Part shown: one piece after another, positions 25,767 through 37,480 of the stretch
How positions within the stretch are numbered: the first letter of the stretch is position 1
How the letters are laid out: every line of letters starts with the position of its first letter
Source of the DNA: Mya arenaria
Lineage: Eukaryota > Mollusca > Bivalvia > Myida > Myidae
Length of the DNA stretch: 64,000 nucleotides
Reading direction: 5' to 3'
Assembly: GCF_026914265.1 (NCBI RefSeq)
Contig: NC_069130.1
Span: 45,077,929 to 45,141,928, forward strand
Notes under the pieces: model-generated
What the model was told of the DNA's origin: nothing
The model's database searches: none
What the model saw: the letters and a program-made list of their open reading frames with translations, nothing else
Program-made: the position numbers and the translations under genes

Positions 25767-26306
25767 CTGAAATAAAGTAGGATAAAATGCATCAAATTAT
25801 ATTTAACAATTAAATAAATTGCTAGTCATCAGACTGGACGGTACTATCTGGTAAAAATTATACAGGACTGGTTGATTTCTTTTTGATAAATATTATAACA
25901 ATATATACATAGTCCAGATAAGATGTCAAATGCAATGAGTAAGTTTTGAAATAAATTTGGTATCTTACACTATCAATGAGTATTTCAAGTTTCTTTTAGT
26001 TTTTCGGTTTGATTTTAAATGAGCATCAATAGTGAACAATTGTCTTTTCTTAGTGTGATAGAAAACAATAACAGGTACAAACTTATTAATTAATTTGGGT
26101 ACAAACTTATAAATTAATTTGTCCTACATGTCCCCAACTGTATTCTCAGATCATGGAGGATTCAAATAATATACTGTCTAAGCGTTTGATTGAGTTTTTA
26201 TTACTTTTTTTCATCCTCTTTCTTAGACATTTTATCAGGAAAGCTTGTATAAAAACATGTAATTTCTGCCTGCATATGTAAATAGCATATGATTCTCAGC
26301 AATCAA

Positions 26307-29166
26307 CAGGGCTCTCACTAGGCTGAAATTTTTGGGAGAAGTGACTTCTCCCTTCAGTCAATTTAGGGAGAAGTTGGGAGACTTTAGGGAGAAGTGATAC
26401 TTTTCATAACACCTGATACAAAAACTATGCCATACCACACACCTAAGTTTATATATTCACATTCAAATTAATTGCTATAACTATATAAAATGTTCACAAA
26501 TAACGTATCATTTTTGGCTCAGCAAAAGTGTATTTGTCAATGTCACATAGTTTATCTCCAAATAGCATCTAAAATGAATCAAAAACCAAGACAGCTAAGG
26601 ATTTGAAACAATCAAAATGAACTGTCAATATAGTAGGGGGACGAATCTTATTTTGGTACGTTCAGGATGGGTACGAATGTCACATTCAGCTATGCTGTTA
26701 TATACTTGTCTCTGGCTAAATAATTTTCAATATGCTGACATTTAAGAACCAAATGACATTTAAATCACTGTTCTTGATGAAATTTTTACCAATACATAAA
26801 AGGAGGTTGAGAAATTTACTCGGAAAATTGTTTTGACAAAATGGCATCTCGCCGATTTTTTAAAGTCATAAACAGGAGAAAAATACTGTAAGTAAACACT
26901 ACATAAAGCAAAAAAAGAAAATATTTTTGTGTTTACAAATAATTTTTTATCATTTCATTTTATCATGAACATTTCACTAAAACCAATCAAATATTTGTTG
27001 AGACGTCATGTTATTGATTTTCTTAGCGCCGCCTTGCCGATGGCCCGAGATGGCTATGACCGTCTGCTTCAAAAAACAGCAATGTTTAAAATGTCTTGCA
27101 TTGTTTGTTCAATACATATATCAATTACTTTTTAACTTATTTAATGCTTGACAAGATTTTTCATAATTATGTCGCCTTTTAAATTTGATTAAGACAAACT
27201 TATATCATTTGATCAGGGACTTCCCAATGTACATTCTGATTGGTTGACGTATATGACTTCCATTTCACCTGTATCGTGATAGATATATTGTTTCTCTTAA
27301 GCACACGTGTTGAATTTATGATGCAATAGCGGGATAATGCATTTTAGTCTGGAAAATTTCGGTGAAATTTGCGGGTAGTTGGTTCGTCGAGTAACATGTT
27401 TTAGGAAATTCGGGTTTGAAATTGCATTTGTTTTCATTAAAACTGTACATTTTCTTAAAGATTGACACTAACTCTACAAGGAAAGACCAAAAATGTAGAG
27501 TTTGGTTAAGATTTGATAAAGTTATGGTCTCTTAAACAGGGTCATGTCGGCAAATACATGGAAATTCAGGGTCAAGTCGTCACCCTTTACTAAGATAATA
27601 AAATAAAAAAAAATAATAAAAAAAATTTTTTTGCCAATTTTCACAAGTTACAGTTACCACATCATATTCTTACTACAATTTGATAAAAAAAAAATTGATA
27701 AAAAAAAACAACAAGAGGCCCAAAAGGGCCTATGCTCTACTGGCATGGCTTTTGTGGTCATATCAATCCAGAGCATGTATGTATGGGTAAAAGGCAACAG
27801 ACATATAGTTTATGTTTTGTGTTTGGGTTACCTGAAAACGTAGCAAGTTCAACATCTGAGCCCAGAAAGTATTGTAAGCAGATTAGTTGCATGAACTATT
27901 TTAATATGTGCCAAGTAAAAGTCATCTGACAAAAAAAAAATGCTTTCAAAACTGTACTCATAGTAAAAATTTCTGTAGTTTTAAAAGTTAAAAACAGTTG
28001 GTCAAAAGGTCAAAGTCAAGGGCATCCTAGGACAACATTGATCAATTTAAACAAACATTCACAATCAATTGTTGAGATGGATGCACGAACACACAAAAAG
28101 ATTTTCAAACCTGTCCAGATTTATGTTTACCAAACCTGTGAACCCTGGGTGTGGCCAGTAATGACACCAGGTGCATAACTTAAACATTCACAACCAATTT
28201 TGTTAAGATGAATGCACAAACTACAGAACTTCAAGCTAAAAAATGGCCTTTGGGCTTTCAACAAGAACAAGGCAAAGTAATTCACAAAATCAACTGTCGA
28301 AGCAAAAAGCAAATTGTCTCTCAAAATCCTAGACTTGCAAATTGTCTCCCTTAACTCTAGACTTGAATTTACATGTACATGTAAACTTGGCTAAAAATAG
28401 AATTCGCTCATGCAGACCTGGCTAAGAATAGAAAGCATTTCTTTAAAACTTTCATGGCCCATAATCTAGGCATTCATGGGCGGATCTTGCTGGTTTTCGA
28501 AAGGAACCGAGCTCTAATGGATACCTAGATACTGTACAAGTTTCATCGAGATACAATCAAAACTAAAGACTGTATCGTGTTCACAAGCAATTGTTTACAG
28601 ACGCACAAACGCACGACCGCACATACTACATACACATTACCATCGCATAAGCTCTTCTGGCCTTTGGCCAGTAGAGCTAAAAACAAAAAGGACTGGGGCG
28701 TGGTGTGTCAAAACAACGCAACCTGCCCCTGTGGTTTACACTCGACTACGTAGCGGAGTTAAGTTCATGTTTATTCTACTTTCCTTTTAACATTTTGTGG
28801 TCTAGAAAAAGTTACTCGCAGAATTTTGCGAGCTTGAATAAAAGTCACACGCAATTTGTAAATGTCGCTCGCATTTTGCGAGTATGCGAGTCTAAATTCG
28901 AACCCTGCATCAATAGCTCCGCCTACTGGCGATGTTTTGGTAATTGGATGGCACAGCCCAATTATCGGATTGAGATTACCTAATTTTATGAATGGCTATT
29001 TGCGGTGTTTTGACTAATGTGACAGTGTTCAAATACTCGCTGATTGACAGATTTACAATGTGCTAATTTTTTCGGCGAAGTCAATGTCGCTTTGATGATA
29101 CAAAAGGGCGAAGTCTGGGAATTTAGGCAACCACTTCGCCCAAGTCGCTCCCTCGCGATAGCCCTG
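26307..29166. mobile_element. Non-autonomous CAGGG-ended element (~2.9 kb) with a nested insertion
   Basis: The left end CAGGGCTCTCACTAGG and the complement of the right end CAGGGCTATCGCGAGG are similar, and both carry TTGGG(A/C)GAAGTG about 20 bases further in. ATCAA flanks both sides directly. No transposase was recognised inside. The 27711-28684 element is nested in it. It could instead be two unrelated solo ends; the pairing is an inference. Confidence 0.45.
27711..28684 (+). mobile_element. Non-autonomous element with palindromic ends, possibly Helitron/Helentron-like
   Basis: It starts ACAAGAGGCCCAAAAGGGCC (a palindrome) and ends with an 11-bp stem, TTT loop (CTCTTCTGGCC / GGCCAGTAGAG, one mismatch) followed by CTAAAAAC. 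TGCTCTACTGGC near the start is echoed inverted near the end. No ORF of note. Confidence 0.5.
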
Positions 29167-30513
29167 ATCAAAAAGCTTTTATAGTCAAACTCTGAGGTAT
29201 CCGTCTCCTATCTCTCTTCCATTAATGTCTTACCCTAGTCTAAAATTATAGACGTGTTATACAGGATTCTTCCAATCCCTAACGTCTAAACGGGTTTGTG
29301 CAAAAAACGGGGGTGTTTTGAAAAATATTGAAATTGAAGTGAAGTATTTTATGGTTTAAATTGATCATAAAGGTTTATATTCATATTTTACCATGTAAGT
29401 GAAAAGTTATTTTGCACAAAACAAGCATTTAATGCATTAAAACACATTATTTACCTTTCCAATAAAGTTAACTGACACAGACAACAATTATGCCAAGTGG
29501 AACAACTCGACCTAATCGTAATAACTCAGCCACCTCCGACAAGCTTCGAGATAGAAAATATAATCGTAACGTTCTCGGCCATGGCCGAAATATTTCGATT
29601 GTTTAATAATTGTGCCCTGAAGCCTTGCAGGTGCCCTTCATGTATATATTGCTATGTTTTGACAGCAAGAAATGAAAAAAAAAACACGTCAAACTCATAA
29701 TTATTCGTAGGATATGACATTTTTATGAATGGAACTGATATAAAATAACATAATCTGGTAATATTTCTTGTTTTTATGATATTTTTTAGATGTTAAATGC
29801 TTGAACCCGAAATCCCGATCGGAATAACTACCCACTTTTGATACTAAACCATTTGGATTTGCCATATCAAAAATAGTAAAAAAAGTCTGTAAACGTACAA
29901 TTATTTGGACCATGTCAAAACCCTATTGAGGACCTAGAAATTTACGCGTTGAGCTATTTTCTGTTGTTCCGCGATCATTATTAACATAATTTATCAGTTT
30001 TACAACACACAATTCAGAATGTATGACTTTGAACCACTGTCACTCATCATTTATACATATTTTGACAACTGATGAGGTGGGTGGGGAAGTGAATCCCAAA
30101 AAATAAGTTATTAAAAAGGACAAAAAGCTATGCTAGTATGCAATACGATGGTGATTTCGATATGTTAAATGAATTCTTTATTAAAAAATGAAGATAATGA
30201 TAGGTGTAGAAAGGTTGACAAATAAACAAACTATTGAAATTACCGGTAAATTATTCACCAGTGGGTGTTTTCGGGGATCGATCCGTCAGAGCTTCCGGTC
30301 AAGATGTATAAACGAATATAACTCGTCGATATCGACAAAACGGTTACATACTACTATAAATCGCATAAGTGCAGCAATACTCGTTGATGTTCGCCAACCA
30401 AATGGGGTAGTTAAGCCTAAACCGTAAATTGCAGTGCATAGAAAATGTTTTGACATATTGTTGTAGCTAGACCCTCTTATTCAATATTCCGACTGATGGC
30501 CTCGCGGCACCTT

Positions 30514-30865
30514 CGGTTAAACATTCGGAGCTCCTCGGCCATTATTTTCAAAAACAACCTCGGATGTATTTGGACGGTTTACATACTCAAAAAGTGGTAC
30601 GTTTAAGTCCGCTGCAAATAGATCGCGTAGTAATCTGAATTAGTTGTTAAACTTTATGACTTAACTCTTGGGAATCTTAATCATGTTTGCAATAATACAC
30701 TTTACTGGTAATCAATTTAAACTGAGAGCAATAAATACAACTCTTAAACACTACATTTAATTAATGATATTATTCAAAAAATTACGGACTACTTCAACTG
30801 ATGTACCGGTATACATCCGAGGTTGTTTTCGATAAAATGGCCGAGGAGTTCCGAATGTCGGTTAA
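30514..30865. mobile_element. Foldback/MITE element with ~54-bp arms
   Basis: The left arm at 30514-30568 (with CTCCTCGGCCATTATTTTC, AACAACCTCGGATGTA) is inverted at 30812-30865 with a handful of mismatches. About 240 bases lie between, with no coding potential. It lies in the intergenic space between AP2M1 and the NLR-like gene. Confidence 0.75.
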
Positions 30866-30984
30866 AATGATATTCAATGTGGCGTCTATTGTTGATTTTG
30901 TTATGTATTGACATATCGACAAGCTTTTACAAAAGCTTATATAATTTAGTGTAATGTAACCTAGACGGTGAACGATACCTTGCG

Positions 30985-31165
30985 GCCGGGAATGTGAGTT
31001 TTGATTTTATTAAACACAATTCAACAATTTTTCAGATCAGCATTACATACTACTGTATGTGTAAATCAGAGACATAAAGAAATGCAAAACCATGTTGTGA
31101 GTTTAATATTTGAAAATCATGGTTTCATTACACGTATATTTTCATGATCCTGTTCGTATGTATAA
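30985..31165 (+). repeat. Diverged partial copy of the 468-bp repeat unit
   Basis: GGCCGGGAATGTGAGTTTTG, AAACACAATTCAACAA, TCAGATCAGCATTACAT, GTTTAATATTTGAAAATCAT and CATGATCCTGTT follow each other exactly as in the units at 32300-34720, but with scattered substitutions. Confidence 0.85.
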
Positions 31166-31849
31166 AATCCGGCCCTATACTGTAGCGCCTCAACTGAGAC
31201 ACAGGTAAGAAAAACACGACCCTATGGTATAACTTTTTTAACTCGTAACCAAATTAATAAAGTTTGGTATTGTTGAAAAGAAGAAACAACCAGCTTTCGG
31301 GAAATGTTTTTGGTTTTTATCCCAACATGATAAAGTATGATAATATTGCTTTAATAGAGATAAAGTCCTCGTTGAAAATCGCGTAAATGCGCAAAGAGGA
31401 ACCACAGGCATCTGACTCATTGTTTATCACTTAAATATTGTTTAAAACCATTTTGGGTACTTACAATGAGATAAACAACACATCTGAAGATATTTAGTGT
31501 CTTTGATATACAAAAAAGAAACAAGGTATGTAACTCAAACTTACCCGATTTACGATAGAGTCCAGTTTTATGCAAATTTCTCAACCAACATATAAACAAT
31601 CCATTTTTAAATAAGTGACATGGAAAGAAGAGTCAATTACCTTTAAAATGGTGTACGATATGTTGGTATAACTATATTGTCTTTAGACAAACAAGCATAA
31701 TTCAATGTCCAATTCTCGTGTTTTTCTTTAGTCGGAAAGAGTACAGCAAATTCCAATCTTCAATTTTCCCCGTGTAAACAGTACTAATCACAGACCTATT
31801 GAAGTTATTTTATGCTTCAGTGTACAGATAAATTAATTCCATTTAATAA

Positions 31850-32190
31850 TATCCACAACATTGAAACAAAGGCATGAAAGGCAAACAACTGATAGCTTGC
31901 TGGGCGGCTATTCACTCCCCCCCCCCCCCTCCACAACACTAAAACAAAGGCATGAAATGCAATCAACTGATCGCTAACTGGATGGTTCGCCCCCCCCCCC
32001 CCCCCCTCCACAACATGAGGCATGAAAGGCAATCAACGGATAGCTAACTTGGCGCCGGTGGCTAGCCTCCCCCTCCACAACGTTGACACAGCGGCATGAA
32101 AGGCAATCAACGGATAGCTAACTTGGCGCCGGTGGCTACACCCCTCCACAACGTTGACACAGAGGCATGAAAGGCAATTAACTGATAGCA
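31850..32190. repeat. ~70-80 bp minisatellite with long poly-C tracts
   Basis: Five copies of a unit built from CACAACRTTGA, GGCATGAAAGGCAATCAAC and GATAGCTAACT. Two copies end in C runs of about 14 and 18 bases (31917 and 31990 regions), i.e. long G runs on the minus strand. The two copies at 32020-32170 are nearly identical, so expansion is recent. Confidence 0.85.
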
Positions 32191-32299
32191 ACACAAATGT
32201 AACAACACAAATCCATTTCCTTGTTGTATTGGCAGTACAGCAAGCCTTCTTTACGCGGATTAAAAATGGTGTTAATCGCCGGCGACCTCATCATATTTC

Positions 32300-34720
32300 G
32301 TGTATCCTTACTACTATTTAGGATGTCTATATCTCGTAGCTTGCCGGAGTAGGCCGAGTTGTTACGATTTGGCCGAAGTGTTCGGAATGTTTTCAATAAG
32401 TTTCGACAAGCCAGGCAGAAACGATGTAAAACCCTACGGCTCACACAGCCACCCAATGAGAGCGACCGACGGCCAATTTTTGAGTGTGTATGTGGTCTAT
32501 TTTGAATCTTGCCGGCGAAAGGCCGGGTTGTAAGGGTTGACGACCAAGTGTATTCGCGCATGCGCTTTGTTTAATATTCGTCAGGTATTCGGTAACTAGG
32601 ATAGCGGCCCTGAATGTGAGTTTTGATATTTTTAAACACAATTCAACAACTTTTCTGATCAGCATCATATTATATGTGTAATCAGAGACATAAAGAAACG
32701 AAAAACCATATTTAGAGAGTTTAAAATTTGAAAATCATGTTTCATTTCACGTATAATTTCATGATCCTGTTAGACCTGTTTATTGCGCTTCTAACTGCTT
32801 TCGTTTTACGTGTATGTATACTGCTCAAACCTTGAACGTCAGTTCTAAGTGTTCGGAATGTTTTCAATAAGTTTCGAGAAGCCAGGCAGAAACGATGTAA
32901 ACCCTACGGCTCACACAGCCACCCAATGAGAGGGACCGACGGCCAATTTTGAGTGTGTATGTGGTCTATTTTGAATCTTGCCGGAGAAGGCCGGGTTGTT
33001 AGGGTCGACGACCAAGTGTATTCGCGCATGCGCTTTGTTTAATATTCGTCACGTATTCGGTTACTAGGATAGCGGCCGTGAATGTGAGTTTTGATTTTTT
33101 TAAACACAATTCAACAACTTTTCAGATCAGCATCACATTATATGTGTAATCAGAGACATTAAGAAACGAAAAACCATATTTTGTGAGTTTAATATTTGAA
33201 AATCATGTTTCATTACACGTATAATTTCATGATCCTGTTAGACATTTTTAATACGCTGTTAACTGCTTTCGTTTTACGTGTATGTATACTGCTCAAACCT
33301 TGAAAGACAGATCTAAGTGTTCGGAATGTTTTCAATAAGTTTCGAGAAGTCAGGCAGAAACGATGTAAACCCTACGGCTCAAACAGCCACCCAATGAGAG
33401 GGACCGACGGCCAATTTTGAGTGTGTATGTGGTCTATTTTGAATCTTGCCGGAGAAGGCCGGGTTGTTAGGGTCGACGACCAAGTGTATTCGCGCATGCG
33501 CTTTGTTTAATATTCGTCACGTATTCGGTTACTAGGATAGCGGCCGTGAATGTGAGTTTTGATTTTTTTAAACACAATTCAACAACTTTTCAGATCAGCA
33601 TCACATTATATGTGTAATCAGAGACATTAAGAAACGAAAAACCATATTTTGTGAGTTTAATATTTGAAAATCATGTTTCATTACACGTATAATTTCATGA
33701 TCCTGTTAGACCTTTTTAATACGCTGTTAACTGCTTTCGTTTTACGTGTATGTATACTGCTCAAACCTTGAAAGACAGTTCTAAGTGTTCGGAATGTTTT
33801 CAATAAGTTTCGAGAAGTCAGGCAGAAACGATGTTAACCCTACGGTTCACACAGCCACCCAATGAGAGGGACCGACGGCCAATTTTGAGTGTGTATGTGG
33901 TCTATTTTGAATCTTGCCGGAGAAGGCCGGGTTGTTAGGGTCGACGACCAAGTGTATTCGCGCATGCGCTTTGTTTAATATTCGCCACGTATTCGGTTAC
34001 TAGGATAGCGGCCGTGAATGTGAGTTTTGATTTTTTTAAACACAATTCAACAACTTTTCAGATCAGCATCACATTATATGTGTAATCAGAGACATTAAGA
34101 AACGAAAAACCATATTTTGTGAGTTTAATATTTGAAAATCATGTTTCATTACACGTATAATTTCATGATCCTGTTAGACCTTTTTAATACGCTGTTAACT
34201 GCTTTCGTTTTACGTGTATGTATACTGCTCAAACCTTGAAAGACAGTTCTAAGTGTTCGGAATGTTTTCAATAAGTTTCGAGAAGTCAGGCAGAAACGAT
34301 GTTAACCCTACGGCTCACACAGCCACCCAATGAGAGGGACCGACGGCCAATTTTGAGTGTGTATGTGGTCTATTTTGAATCTTGCCGGAGAAGGCCGGGT
34401 TGTTAGGGTCGACGACCAAGTGTATTCGCGCATGCGCTTTGTTTAATATTCGTCACGTATTCGGTTACTAGGATAGCGGCCGTGAATGTGAGTTTTGATA
34501 TTTTTAAACACAATTCAACAACTTTTCAGATCAGCATCACATTATATGTGTAATCAGAGACATTAAGAAATGAAAAACCATATTTTGTGAGTTTAATATT
34601 TGAAAATCATGTTTCATTTTACATATTTTTTTATGATCCTGTTCGACCTTTTTAATACGCTGTTAAATGCTTTCGTTTTACGTGTATGTATGATACTGCT
34701 CAAACCTTGAAATCATTTTC
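32300..34720 (+). repeat. 468-bp tandem repeat, about five copies, promoter-like unit
   Basis: The word GTTCGGAATG recurs at 32380, 32851, 33319, 33787 and 34255: period 471 then exactly 468 three times. Later copies are about 98 percent alike by eye. Each unit has, in order on +, CCAAT in CACCCAATGAGAGG, GCCGG-rich text, the palindrome CGCGCATGCGC (an NRF1-type site), a GC-rich stretch, then GGCCGTGAAT followed by GTGAGT, a good 5' splice site, then AT-rich sequence. That order resembles a promoter with a short first exon. No protein is encoded. It lies upstream of the plus-strand NLR-like gene, but no link is shown. Confidence 0.9.
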
Positions 34721-36640
34721 CCATTAAGACCTTCAAATAAACAATTAGGTATAGATATACATACTGGTTAAAGAGGGGGGAAATAAAAGATAAATAATTT
34801 AGAAAGGGAATACGGCTTAAGTACTGTAGAGTTAACAAAATACTTTCTGATTATATCACATGGATTCTACTGATTTCAATACTGTACTCATTCATCCATA
34901 ACAGTTGCACAAATGTGATGAATATATGAAATTAGACTTGATTACCATAAATGTAGTTATACATACAGTATATTATACGAATTGTCATTCTTTATGACAA
35001 AAGTATTGCATTTTGGTTCAATATATGGTTTTTTAAGTTGTGTGTTTTTTATATTAGGAAACCATTTCTTTCATTTACCTTTGTGATAAACCATCTTGGT
35101 ATCCCAGTGCAAACCTATTTATAGGCTGTGAATCATAGTAACACATAATCATCAATTTGGTGTATGATAATTTAGATATTAACACTGACTCTGCGAGCTA
35201 AATGGCTGTACTGTAGACATGACAAGGGTGATTTGACTTTTTAGATCTCCTGAGTACAAAAATGCCTTCAAATTCACATTAACATTATGCAAATATGTGA
35301 ACCTTGGCAATGACAGAGAGGTAGATTTGGGTCTTAAAAGCGGTAGTTCGGGTTCAAAAGCGGTAGAATTTCTAATACCTTTATTTTTCAGTCAATAACA
35401 ATGATGGAAACAATGTAAACAAAAACTTGATATTTGTTGCTATTTTTAGATTTTCGGAAAATACACATAAAATACGTCATGGTTAAGAGACTTGTCAAAT
35501 GTCAGTGTTTTTGCCGAGAAACAGAAGGAATATTACCTCTTACTTGTAAAAACAAGTTTATATTCAGAAGAGCTGCTAAAAAATCAAATTAGACTGCCAA
35601 AGCAGGTCGGAATGTAAGTACAGACGATTGCAGAATTGTGTATGTCAATTTTCCCGCCAAAATGTCGTAAAACTTTAATTATACACTGTAGATAATTAAC
35701 ACATTGAAACTGTTGTTTTCTTTGATGTTTTGACAGTTTTATAATGTTTTTGATATTTAAAAAATGCTGATTAGTAGGTTGCCAATTAACAAAGAATGCT
35801 GATTAGTAGTCTGGTGTACCATACAGGTAACTTAGCAACGATCTCGACAAAGTGTTAAGTGATTTGACAAGTTGTTTATTGCACCATGTTCTTTAAAGTT
35901 TTTAAAAGAAAATTTAAGGCCAATTTGATATAATTTTGCGTTTTTTAAAGAGCTTTGAATAGCGGTAAATTTCGACAGGAAAGCGGTATGGCGTTAGAAG
36001 GGTCTCAAAAGCGGTATATTTGACCTACCGCCGATAGAGTTCACATGTATGATTATGATTTTATGAACGTTTTTAAATAAAACAGTCTTTTAATTTGCAG
36101 AAATTAAACTACATACAATTAACGCGCTTCGTCCTAATTTTTAACACAATCGCATTTACCATTAATTATTCTAACATGTCATGTCAAAAGGTAAAGAGAG
36201 ATAATTTATTTCCTCTGATATGAAGAGACATGACACATGATAATCAGAACATATACAAAGAAACATACAGTCTTAAAGAACAAAAAATTACATAAATGGT
36301 ATACTATAAACATATAAATCAGGTATATCAAGAAGAATAACTATAAATAATACAATGAATACTAGTAATACTGTATTAATAACAATGCATCTACACATGT
36401 ACTGAGTGAAATATCAGTCATCGAAATTAGACTTTTGGATGAAAAAGCCAAAATACTTATGGTATTGTTTAATGTCAATTCATGATAAGCCCTGCTTTAT
36501 AAAATCAAGAATCTGAGCAAGCCCGGAAAGCATTTTACCAGTGCAGGGCTTGTGGGCTTGTGCTAATTTCGACCACTGAAATATAGTGAATGAAACATAG
36601 TTCTATCATTTCATTTTCCTTATCTGGTGATACCTGATAC
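34721..36640. other. Intergenic, no gene recognised
   Basis: AT-rich with no ORF of note. GGGTCT(T/C)AAAAGCGGTA occurs near 35330 and again near 36000 in the same orientation, with further AAGCGGTA words around both. This may be the remains of a transposon about 700 bp long, but no boundaries could be set. Confidence 0.4.
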
Positions 36641-36644
36641 TATA

Positions 36645-36718
36645 GACTGTAGGCCTGCATGGAAGTCGAACCTCCGACCCCTGGAGTGCCATTCAAGTGC
36701 GTCACCACTCGACCACGG
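36645..36718 (-). mobile_element. tRNA-like sequence / SINE head
   Basis: On the minus strand there is an A-box-like TGGTCGAGTGGTGACG and a B box GGTTCGACTTCC spaced as in a tRNA with a long variable arm. The acceptor stem does not pair well, so it is more likely a SINE head or tRNA pseudogene than a working tRNA. Confidence 0.5.
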
Positions 36719-36791
36719 ATCAGCATCAATTTAATCATTCTCGTTCACCAGAGTGATGATGCTATGCGTTTCATAGACTGGATTTATTACA

Positions 36792-36990
36792 AGAGGGGGT
36801 GAGAGTGGTCTAGTGGTATAGGTATCCGCCTCTTACCCAAGAGGTTGTGGGTTCGATCCCCATCAGGGGTACTTTCTCATGGCCTCTCAAAAAAGGACAC
36901 AGTACTAGTTTCTGCCCAGGAAACAGACTCGGGAGTGATTCTGTAAGCTATATATGCTTTCGTCACAATATCGAGCTAAAATAAATTTGT
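36792..36990 (+). mobile_element. tRNA-derived SINE of the bivalve Meta-domain type
   Basis: The tRNA-like head at about 36795-36867 has an A box (GTGGTCTAGTGGTATAGG) and a B box GGTTCGATCCCC. A conserved body follows: ACTTTCTCATGGCC, CAGTACTAGTTTCTGCCC, AGGAAACAGACTCGGGAGTG, and the end CACAATATCGAGCTAAAATA. This layout agrees with the published bivalve Meta-domain SINEs (BivaMD type) as I remember them. RNA polymerase III promoter boxes are intact. Confidence 0.75.
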
Positions 36991-37302
36991 ATATACTAAT
37001 CGAACCTGCGATTTGGTGGTCGAAATTATATTTTTGCCCAATGCAGGGCTTTTTCACCAAAAATTGTGAAGAGGCCTAGCCTTTTCATTTTGGGAAATTT
37101 AAACGCGTGAAATTCTGCAAATTTGAAAATTTATATGCGTAAATGTCTCAAAATGGGAAATTCCACAAATGAGGATTGAAGACACCTTTTAAACTTGGGT
37201 CAAGGTATCCATATGAAACTTGGAACTCATGTTACAAAAAACAGGCTCATATCTTACATGTGAGTCTTATGGTGGCATACTTCTGCCACCAGATAACCAT
37301 AT

Positions 37303-37370
37303 AACTAACTAGTTAATTAAGTGGTTAACTGGTTACGTAACTAGTTAACCACTTAATTAACTAGTTAGTT
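37303..37370. repeat. 68-bp near-perfect palindrome before NLR-like exon 1
   Basis: The two 34-base halves (centre between 37336 and 37337) are exact inverted copies except one base. It is built from TAACTAGTTA-like words, and a partial further copy continues to about 37400. It ends 82 bases before the exon 1 acceptor at 37452. Confidence 0.9.
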
Positions 37371-37480
37371 ATCGGGTTAACTAGTTACGTAACTAGTATG
37401 TTTTTTCAATAAATAAAAGATCATAACTCAAGTGTCTTGTTTCTTTTACCAGGTGATGAATACAATCTCATGGCTAAACA

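Noticed and set aside
27050-27250. AP2M1 promoter marked by a CCAAT box (CTGATTGGTT on +)
   Set aside because: The motif is plausible but no matching donor exon leading to the acceptor at 25767 could be picked out, so it is not listed as a feature.
30188-30427. A 79-codon plus-strand frame
   Set aside because: No recognisable domain, no supporting splice sites, and the length is expected by chance.
36795-36867. A functional tRNA gene
   Set aside because: The A and B boxes are good, but a conserved SINE body follows directly and there is no terminator T run after the tRNA-like part.
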